Assembly (NCBI GenBank): GCA_900557355.1
Contig: USSR01000302.1
Span: 1-7,973, forward strand
DNA length: 7,973 bases
DNA from: an uncultured Bacteroides sp.
GTDB lineage: Bacteria; Bacteroidota; Bacteroidia; Bacteroidales; Bacteroidaceae
Reading direction: 5' to 3'
The notes under the pieces were generated by a model. That model saw only the letters and a list, made by a program, of their open reading frames with translations. It did no database searches and was not told where the DNA came from. Below are positions 1-5,183 of this stretch, piece by piece (positions within the stretch are counted from its first letter, which is position 1; each line of letters starts with the position of its first letter). Both the position numbers and the translations under genes were made by a program.

Positions 1-4
1 TCAT
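1..4 (-). CDS. Possible start codon of a leftward gene, cut by window edge
   Basis: The only ATG on the minus strand in the first 110 bases is at 4-2, with purine-rich sequence (AAGAAAGAAA) just upstream and a leftward promoter motif about 80 bases further up. This suggests that a leftward gene begins here and continues outside the window. Only the initiator codon and one base are visible, so nothing can be said about the product. The frame upstream of this ATG is closed by a TGA at 70-68, so the start cannot lie far upstream unless it is a non-ATG codon such as the in-frame TTG at 46-44. Confidence 0.3.
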
Positions 5-58
5 AGATATTTCTTTCTTGCCTAAAGAAATGAAGCAACAGTACAAGCTGATTATAAC

Positions 59-79
59 AAGAAGGTATCAATCCTTCTT
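59..79. repeat. Inverted repeat at the leftward transcription start region
   Basis: A perfect 7-bp dyad, AAGAAGG (59-65) and CCTTCTT (73-79), with a 7-base loop. It sits at or just downstream of the predicted start of the leftward transcript, so it could be an operator or a 5' leader hairpin. It lacks a T-run and is not a terminator. Confidence 0.45.
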
Positions 80-86
80 TGATGCG

Positions 87-116
87 CAAATATAAAAACA
101 GGCTAATACAACGAAA
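87..116 (-). promoter_or_regulatory. Leftward Bacteroides-type promoter
   Basis: Read on the minus strand, 94-87 is TATATTTG, an exact match to the Bacteroides -7 consensus TAnnTTTG. Eighteen bases upstream (116-113) is TTTC, one base off the -33 TTTG. Transcription would start near position 80 and give a leader of roughly 75 nt before the ATG at 4-2. The -7 match is seen directly; promoter activity is inferred. Confidence 0.5.
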
Positions 117-308
117 TGACATGAAACTTAGAGAGGATAAAATTCTAAACATAAGGATCTATTAATTAGATATTTAATAGTTCCTTTCCTCTCGCTTTAA
201 GAAAGAGGGCTTCCGAAAAGAAGCGGACAGCCTCTTTTATATATCATTACCGACAACTCTGATTTTTCTTTTAACATTCTACAGAAATAGCCACTCAACT
301 ATTTTAAC
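117..308. other. Intergenic region without a recognisable gene
   Basis: AT-rich, with no plausible start codon plus sustained reading frame on either strand and no tRNA or rRNA signature. It lies between the leftward promoter (87-116) and the rightward -7 element (309-316). Its only notable structure is the hairpin at 202-238, described separately. Confidence 0.6.
202..238 (+). terminator. Terminator- or attenuator-like hairpin upstream of the lipoprotein operon
   Basis: An outer stem pairs AAAGAGG (202-208) with CCTCTTT (231-237). Inside it an adjoining stem pairs GCTTC (209-213) with GAAGC (220-224) around the loop CGAAAA. A short T-run followed by TATATA comes after it on the plus strand. 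The layout resembles an intrinsic terminator for a rightward transcript, yet no rightward gene precedes it. CCTCT at 188-192 can pair with AGAGG at 204-208, which would compete with the outer stem. It could be the end of a small RNA or an attenuator in an extended leader of the gene at 353. The 3' U tract is weak. Confidence 0.35.
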
Positions 309-316
309 TATCTTTG
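309..316 (+). promoter_or_regulatory. Bacteroides -7 promoter element for the lipoprotein/barrel operon
   Basis: TATCTTTG is an exact match to TAnnTTTG, placed so that transcription would begin roughly 25-30 bases before the ATG at 353. No clear TTTG/TTG -33 element lies at the usual distance (around 285-289), which suggests that an activator may be needed. The Shine-Dalgarno signal before the ATG is weak, as is usual in this phylum. Confidence 0.55.
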
Positions 317-352
317 TCCCCTGTATAACCCCTTAATATTTATAACAGACTG

Positions 353-1495
353 ATGAAACTAAAAAATTTATTCGCCGGAATGATATTATGTCTGGCAGTT
401 GCTTCCTGCATTCAGGATGAAGCTCAAAATGTTGAAGCAGCTATAGATGGATGCAGTGGAAACCATATCCAACAGTACTTGATTGATCGAAATGACTTCA
501 CCATTCAGTTGTATGTATCAAAAGCTGCTGACCCATCCAAAACAAACATCAATTTCGACCTCCCTACTGGAGCTTCTATAAAGCCGGTACGGCAGTTAAC
601 CGGAGACGAAGCTAACGTCTATAACTTTAATGACGAAAACCCTAGAGAATTTAAAGTTACATCAGAAGATGGTGCTTTTTCTGCGACCTATACAATCAAA
701 CTTTGGCAGACAGAAATGCCTTTAGTATACGATTTCGAGACGCTAAGTTCAGATGCTCCTTATCACAAATTCTATGAAGATAAATCTTCTGAAAATATTA
801 TCCGTCGACTAGAGCTAGCTAGTGGAAACCCTGGATTCGAATTAACAAAAATGGCAAAAACACCAGAAGACTACCCCACGGTACAAGTAAACGGAGGAGT
901 TAATGGCGGCAAATGTGTAAAACTGACAACGAAAGACACAGGTAGCTTTGGAAGTATGGTAAAAATGTATATTGCTGCAGGTAACTTATTCGTTGGCTCA
1001 TTTGAAGTGGGACAGGCCTTAAACAACGCAATGAAAGCCACCCACTTTGGTTTCCCATTCTTCTACTATCCACTCAAGTTGGAAGGATGGTACAAATATA
1101 AAGCCGGTACCAACTTCTCATCAAAGGGAGAAATCGTAGAAGGAAAGAAAGATAAATGTGACATCTACGGTGTATTATATGAAACAGATGATAATGTACA
1201 ATTCCTTGATGGCTCTACTTCACTCACTTCACCCAATATTGTAGCCTTGGCACGAAATCTTGACGCACTTCCTGAAACAGATAGTTGGCAACAATTCAGT
1301 TTTAATTTCGAACCAAAGAATAGCAAATCTATTGATCCTGATAAACTAGAGAAAGGTATCTACAAACTTGGCATCGTATTCTCTTCCAGTGTAGACGGTG
1401 CAAAATTTGAGGGAGCAGTAGGTAGTACGCTTCATATAGACCAAGTAGAGATTGTCTGCACTTCTAACCCGAGTGAATACCCCGCAAATCAATAA
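353..1495 (+). CDS. PCMD-domain lipoprotein (putative carbohydrate metabolism domain, PF13201 type)
   Basis: A 380-residue lipoprotein of unproven function. The signal peptide has Lys2/Lys4, a hydrophobic core and a lipobox Val-Ala-Ser-Cys with the lipidated cysteine at residue 19. Gln-Asp-Glu just after it resembles the Bacteroidetes surface-export signal, so the protein may face outward on the outer membrane. Residues about 28-118 look like a small Ig-like/DUF5018-type beta domain ending in SEDGAFSATYTIKL, a strand pattern shared with the larger lipoprotein on the opposite strand. Residues about 123-368 form the PCMD domain; landmarks are GNLFVGSFE (210-218), YKYKAGTNF (247-255), CDIYGVLYE (269-277) and GSTLHIDQVEI (357-367). 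The family name suggests carbohydrate binding or turnover, but no catalytic residues can be named. The start is fixed by the signal peptide and the -7 element at 309-316. The barrel gene follows after 24 bp, so the two are probably co-transcribed. Confidence 0.85.
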   Translation: MKLKNLFAGMILCLAVASCIQDEAQNVEAAIDGCSGNHIQQYLIDRNDFTIQLYVSKAADPSKTNINFDLPTGASIKPVRQLTGDEANVYNFNDENPREFKVTSEDGAFSATYTIKLWQTEMPLVYDFETLSSDAPYHKFYEDKSSENIIRRLELASGNPGFELTKMAKTPEDYPTVQVNGGVNGGKCVKLTTKDTGSFGSMVKMYIAAGNLFVGSFEVGQALNNAMKATHFGFPFFYYPLKLEGWYKYKAGTNFSSKGEIVEGKKDKCDIYGVLYETDDNVQFLDGSTSLTSPNIVALARNLDALPETDSWQQFSFNFEPKNSKSIDPDKLEKGIYKLGIVFSSSVDGAKFEGAVGSTLHIDQVEIVCTSNPSEYPANQ

Positions 1496-1519
1496 TAAAC
1501 CCAACCAATTGATAAGATA

Positions 1520-2314
1520 ATGAAGAAAACAATATATAATAAAGTAGTAGGGATTGTATTCCTCGCAATACTTTTTTCACATGTTGCATATGCCCAAAAC
1601 GAACGTAACAAAGCTCTTATCTACTCATATTTACATGGATGGGAGTATAGTATCAAAGCCGGATTGAGCATTGGAGGTACTTCTCCTCTTCCCCTACCTA
1701 AAGAAATACGTAGTATTGATAGCTATGCGCCAAACATAGCTATTGCTATTGAGGGAAATACCACAAAATGGTTCGGCAAAGACAAAAAATGGGGAATGAC
1801 CGCAGGTATACGGCTTGAGAATAAAACGATGACTACCGAAGCTACCGTAAAAAATTACGGAATGAAGATCATCAATACTAATGGTGGCGAGCTACAAGGT
1901 CTTTGGACTGGTGGCGTAAAAACAAAAGTGAAAAATTCATATCTCACCATTCCTGTATTGGCTAATTATAAGATAAGTGACCGTTGGAAAGTATCACTTG
2001 GTCCTTATGTTTCTTATATGACTGAAGGCAACTTCTCCGGACATGTATATGAAGGTCATCTACGCACGCCTGATGAAACAGGCCAGCGTGTCGACTTCAA
2101 CGGTGAAAGTATTGCAACTTATGATTTTTCAGACAACTTACGCAAATTTCAATGGGGAGCTCAATTAGGCGGTGAGTGGAAAGCTTTCAAACACCTTAAT
2201 GTCTATGCGGATTTAACATGGGGACTAAACGATATCTTTAAGAAAGACTTTGATACAATAACATTTGCAATGTATCCTATCTACTTGAATATTGGGTTTG
2301 GATATGCGTTCTAA
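1520..2314 (+). CDS. Small outer-membrane beta-barrel protein (PF13568-like, porin-family)
   Basis: A 264-residue protein with a Sec signal peptide cut after Ala-Tyr-Ala (residues 23-25), leaving Gln26 at the mature end. The rest, from about residue 40, shows alternating amphipathic strands and ends in a strand with a terminal phenylalanine (FGYAF), the usual C-terminal signature of barrels inserted by the BAM machinery. Strand candidates include KNSYLTIPVLANYKI (138-152), WKVSLGPYVSYM and QWGAQLGGEWKAF. The pattern fits the OMP_b-brl_2 group of 8-10-stranded barrels common in Bacteroidetes; the exact Pfam family is a judgement by eye. It lies 24 bp behind the PCMD lipoprotein in the same direction and probably shares its transcript, so it may anchor or partner that lipoprotein at the outer membrane. 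A pore function is not shown. The ATG is fixed by the signal peptide. Confidence 0.8.
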   Translation: MKKTIYNKVVGIVFLAILFSHVAYAQNERNKALIYSYLHGWEYSIKAGLSIGGTSPLPLPKEIRSIDSYAPNIAIAIEGNTTKWFGKDKKWGMTAGIRLENKTMTTEATVKNYGMKIINTNGGELQGLWTGGVKTKVKNSYLTIPVLANYKISDRWKVSLGPYVSYMTEGNFSGHVYEGHLRTPDETGQRVDFNGESIATYDFSDNLRKFQWGAQLGGEWKAFKHLNVYADLTWGLNDIFKKDFDTITFAMYPIYLNIGFGYAF

Positions 2315-2403
2315 AAGAGTAACAGATATAGAACAGGCACAATGCAGTGCACATTACAGCCGTTTTTAATATAGGATTCTTATGTACCAAGAAGTATTCT
2401 ACT

Positions 2404-2454
2404 AAAAATATCCCCGCTACAATTCAAATTTGTAACGGGGATAAATATTTTTTC
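2404..2454. terminator. Bidirectional intrinsic terminator between convergent genes
   Basis: TATCCCCG (2409-2416) pairs with CGGGGATA (2436-2443). One C/A mismatch separates this from a second stem, TACAA (2418-2422) with TTGTA (2430-2434), around a 7-base loop. A T-run lies on the right (2447-2453) and an A-run on the left (2404-2408), so the element can end the barrel-gene transcript rightward and the large-lipoprotein transcript leftward. It lies 94 bp past the barrel stop codon. Confidence 0.85.
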
Positions 2455-2483
2455 TAAGAGGAACACTCAATATATTAATAATA

Positions 2484-4052
2484 TTATTCTCCGATGATTT
2501 CTAGTTCGTCAACAAATAATGTACTATTAACCGCACCTTTAAATGAGTCTCCAGCTTTACTTGATGAGCAAACAATAGCCATTTTATATTTTTTTGATGA
2601 ATCATAAACCTTACCTTCAAAATAAGTAAATGCTTCATTAAATTCGACCCATTTGTCTTCTGTATCCGAACCATCTTTTATTTGCGCAATAGCTACACGA
2701 TATTCCGAATTAGTTATCGTATTCCCATCCAGTATAACTTCTTCTTCTTTTTCATTTGTAGCTTCATACAATAAAGCATAAATTCCACATTGATCTTTAT
2801 CACCTGTATTTTCTTTTACATCATTTTTATCAGAACCATCTACAAAATTGTCCCCAGCTTTATACTTAAAGGCTCCCTTAAAATAAAGAGGCTTTTTAGT
2901 ATAAGAAATACCAAACTTGGTCAACTTCAATTGTTCCTTAGGATCAGTAACGGCTTGAAATTCAAACCTACCAGTAAATAAAGAACCCGGCGTTATAGCA
3001 GGTGCCATACCAAAACCTGCACCCTTTGTATATTGAGTTATCAACTTAGCTGCAGTACCTTTATAACCAGCTTCTTTTTCTTCCAATGTACCATAAGACA
3101 AATTGTACTTATTAGTAAAATCAAAAGCTTTAAGATATGCAACACCATTATTAGCCGTAGCCAATTCATCAAGAGGAAGAGGAGAAGACCATTTCATTTT
3201 ATCAGGATTAGTTTTGTCTGCTTGTTCACCCCATTCTTCAAATGAATATTTCAATATATTATTTTTCCCTACAATAGAAACTGTATATACCTTTGTAGTC
3301 CCATCCTCTGCCATCACAATATATTCCACAGATTTACCACCTGAAAAATCTTGTGCTATACCACTGACAGGAGAAACTGTAGCTTTATCAGAAACTTGAA
3401 ACGTAGGAATCAATGCCTTTAAATCATCATTAGTTGTAGCATCATTAACTTTAAAAGCTATAGTTCCATTTTCATCATCAATGACAGGTTGTTCTGTAAC
3501 AAACTCACTATCAATCACAAAATCTGAAATCTTCGCTTCACTGCTTTCATTACCAGTCATCTTATCTCCTTCAAAAGCAACATCCACTGTTTGGCCCAAA
3601 GCTGCAACAGTTACACCAATTTTCATACTAACTTTTCCGTCTTTCACTGTTCCACTTACTGACGTAGGAAGTGTTCCTAACAATTGACCAAACTCTGTAG
3701 TAAACTTCAGATCTTTCTGACCACTAAAAGATTGTACTCCATCTTTTTCTTCCACAGTACAAGGCACTTCAATATCACCTACCAATTGACCTGCAAATGA
3801 AAATTTTTTCAAAGACAATATGACTTGTGATGTTTGATCACCTGATTTAGCAATAGATATCACTTGAGAGACAGGATCAGCTGCACTTCCATCAATGGAT
3901 ACTACCAAATTACCTTTATAGTTACCACTAATATCAGTAACTTCTGTCTGATCATCACCATTCTTTCCATTATCATCATCGTCACTACAAGACGTAAACA
4001 ATGTCGCAGTACACAATACTGCAAACAGATAATAAAATAATTTCTTTTTCAT
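2484..4052 (-). CDS. Three-domain surface lipoprotein: calycin-like, Ig-like and PCMD domains
   Basis: A 522-residue lipoprotein whose signal peptide ends in Phe-Thr-Ser-Cys (lipidated Cys22), followed by Ser-Asp-Asp-Asp-Asp. That is the classic Bacteroides lipoprotein export signal, so the protein is expected on the outside of the outer membrane. Residues about 41-168 resemble the calycin/lipocalin-like barrel family (PF13944): they open with ISGNYKGNLVV, and beta-strands repeat up to VDVAFEGDKM. Residues about 173-262 are a DUF5018/Ig-like domain ending in AEDGTTKVYTVSIV. Residues about 266-520 form the PCMD domain, with GSLFTGRFE (356-364), FKYKAGDNF (395-403), CGIYALLYE (422-430) and STLFVDELEII (510-520) matching landmarks in the 380-residue paralogue. 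The calycin-like domain is the main difference between the two. It is convergent with the barrel gene and divergent from the AraC gene, which probably controls it. Ligand and activity are unknown. Confidence 0.85.
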   Translation of the reverse strand: MKKKLFYYLFAVLCTATLFTSCSDDDDNGKNGDDQTEVTDISGNYKGNLVVSIDGSAADPVSQVISIAKSGDQTSQVILSLKKFSFAGQLVGDIEVPCTVEEKDGVQSFSGQKDLKFTTEFGQLLGTLPTSVSGTVKDGKVSMKIGVTVAALGQTVDVAFEGDKMTGNESSEAKISDFVIDSEFVTEQPVIDDENGTIAFKVNDATTNDDLKALIPTFQVSDKATVSPVSGIAQDFSGGKSVEYIVMAEDGTTKVYTVSIVGKNNILKYSFEEWGEQADKTNPDKMKWSSPLPLDELATANNGVAYLKAFDFTNKYNLSYGTLEEKEAGYKGTAAKLITQYTKGAGFGMAPAITPGSLFTGRFEFQAVTDPKEQLKLTKFGISYTKKPLYFKGAFKYKAGDNFVDGSDKNDVKENTGDKDQCGIYALLYEATNEKEEEVILDGNTITNSEYRVAIAQIKDGSDTEDKWVEFNEAFTYFEGKVYDSSKKYKMAIVCSSSKAGDSFKGAVNSTLFVDELEIIGE

Positions 4053-4085
4053 TTCTAAATTCTCTTTTTAATTAATAAAAGCAAA

Positions 4086-4106
4086 TACGCGATATACCAT
4101 CGCATA
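4086..4106 (-). repeat. Dyad in the leader of the large lipoprotein gene
   Basis: GCGAT (4089-4093) and ATCGC (4099-4103) form a perfect 5-bp stem with a 5-base loop. Two further pairs, TA with TA, lie outside one C/A mismatch. It falls in the predicted 5' untranslated region, about 35-55 bases before the ATG at 4052. It could be a leader hairpin or a protein site, but the stem is short enough to be chance. Confidence 0.3.
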
Positions 4107-4127
4107 GAAGCCAAAATTTCACAGCTG

Positions 4128-4158
4128 CAAAGTAACTACTATTTCCACATCTCCGCAA
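4128..4158 (-). promoter_or_regulatory. Promoter of the large PCMD lipoprotein gene
   Basis: On the minus strand, 4135-4128 reads TTACTTTG, seven of eight positions of the Bacteroides -7 consensus TAnnTTTG. TTG at 4158-4156 lies exactly 20 bases upstream, the usual -33 spacing. Transcription would begin near 4120, leaving a leader of about 70 nt. A weaker alternative -7 (CGTATTTG, 4089-4082) lacks two consensus bases. Confidence 0.5.
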
Positions 4159-4160
4159 GG

Positions 4161-4189
4161 TCTATTTTTCTTGTTTCTGTTCTATTTTT
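4161..4189. promoter_or_regulatory. 20-bp-spaced direct repeat, candidate AraC-family operator
   Basis: TCTATTTTT occurs at 4161-4169 and again at 4181-4189, a 9-base exact direct repeat with a 20-bp period, about two helical turns. A partial copy (ATTTTTC, 4224-4230, matching 4164-4170) lies a further 40 bp along, in register. AraC-family activators typically bind direct half-sites at about this spacing next to the -35/-33 element. This repeat directly abuts the -33 TTG of the divergent lipoprotein promoter. The low sequence complexity of the motif is the main caveat. Confidence 0.4.
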
Positions 4190-4284
4190 AAAGAAATATA
4201 CTCAAACCCCCTTGTAATGTACCATTTTTCAAGTCAAAATTATAATATAAGAAAAAAAAGAGAATCTATTTCCCTAAATCTACA

Positions 4285-4292
4285 TATCTTTG
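4285..4292 (+). promoter_or_regulatory. Bacteroides -7 promoter element for the AraC-family gene
   Basis: TATCTTTG matches TAnnTTTG exactly and is identical to the -7 element ahead of the lipoprotein/barrel operon (309-316). It implies a leader of only about 15-20 nt before the ATG at 4316. No good -33 element is visible around 4261-4265. Confidence 0.5.
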
Positions 4293-4315
4293 TAATAAAG
4301 TAAGAAGTACGATAT

Positions 4316-5161
4316 ATGGAAGAATTACCCAAAATAGACTTACCAGAAGAATGGCTTATAGGTACAGGAGTTAACAAAGAATTGCTCAATTTATATACAA
4401 ACTTTCCCTGTCGGTTGAAATCGGAAATATTCGTATTATGTATGGATGGAGAAATTGAGGCTTCAGTCAATCTAAACCGTATCACGGTACGGGCTAACGA
4501 TTTTGCTACTATCATGCCGGGAAGCATTCTTCAAATACACAGTGTAAGCGGAGAACCCATACTTTATTTCGGAGGATTCTCATCAAAATACATAGAACAA
4601 GCCAATTTAACCCCTTCATCTATCAATACTTTATTTATAACGATAGGAAGACCTGTCATTTCATTAAAACCGGAAGGAACCAAATTATTAGCGGAATACT
4701 TTCAATTCTTGATAAAATTATACGCCTTTTTCAATGAATCAACCCGTAAAAGCATTACTCCGCACCTGTACAACAATATACACGCAGGGATAGCTGCCAT
4801 GTATAACACCCAACTACAAAACACCAAAGAATATTTATCTAAAGGTGAATTAATCTACAAAAATTTCACTCAACTAGTAATGCAGAATTACAATCATACT
4901 CGAAATGTAGCATGGTATGCCGAGAAGCTTAAGATCTCAAATATCCATCTGTGTACAACAGTTAAGAAAGTCACAGGAAATACATGTGCAGAAATCATTT
5001 CACACATGGTCATCATGGATGCCAAATCACAATTAAAGTCCACCCATCTTTCTATCCAAGAGATTTCTAATTCACTCAATTTTGCCAACACATCGTTCTT
5101 CGGCAAATACTTCAAACGATATGTCGGCATGAGCCCATTAGCCTATAGAAATAACGGGTAA
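4316..5161 (+). CDS. AraC-family transcriptional regulator
   Basis: A 281-residue DNA-binding regulator expected in the cytoplasm. The C-terminal ~105 residues (about 176-281) are an AraC-type double helix-turn-helix domain. The first HTH covers roughly 197-219 (NVAWYAEKLKISNIHLCTTV). The second covers 246-270 and ends in the family hallmark FFGKYFKRYVGMSPLAYR (261-278). The N-terminal part, about 30-90, looks like a small cupin-like sensing domain (strands around EIFVLCMDGEIEASV and NDFATIMPGS), but no ligand residues can be named. Length is normal for the family. It is divergent from the large PCMD lipoprotein gene, with a direct-repeat candidate operator between them, so that lipoprotein and possibly the nearby PCMD/barrel operon are the likely targets. 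The start is supported by the -7 element at 4285-4292, which leaves no room for a much longer N-terminus. There is no phosphorylatable receiver and no membrane segment. Confidence 0.9.
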   Translation: MEELPKIDLPEEWLIGTGVNKELLNLYTNFPCRLKSEIFVLCMDGEIEASVNLNRITVRANDFATIMPGSILQIHSVSGEPILYFGGFSSKYIEQANLTPSSINTLFITIGRPVISLKPEGTKLLAEYFQFLIKLYAFFNESTRKSITPHLYNNIHAGIAAMYNTQLQNTKEYLSKGELIYKNFTQLVMQNYNHTRNVAWYAEKLKISNIHLCTTVKKVTGNTCAEIISHMVIMDAKSQLKSTHLSIQEISNSLNFANTSFFGKYFKRYVGMSPLAYRNNG

Positions 5162-5183
5162 ATAAAATAAATCAAACACCACC

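Noticed and set aside
2335..2385. Possible hairpin or small RNA around GCAGTGCAC after the barrel gene
   Set aside because: Pairing is short and interrupted; the strong terminator at 2404-2454 explains transcript ending better.
3033..3399. Overlapping plus-strand frames inside the large lipoprotein gene
   Set aside because: They are low-complexity shadows of the minus-strand lipoprotein and lack promoter, signal peptide or domain features.
4240..4527. 95-residue minus-strand frame overlapping the start of the AraC gene
   Set aside because: It overlaps both the AraC promoter and the N-terminal coding region, has no domain, and ends in a phenylalanine/leucine-rich tail typical of translated AT-rich intergenic DNA.
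4894..5130. 78-residue minus-strand frame opposite the AraC DNA-binding domain
   Set aside because: The plus-strand frame is a clear AraC double HTH; the opposite frame is its shadow.
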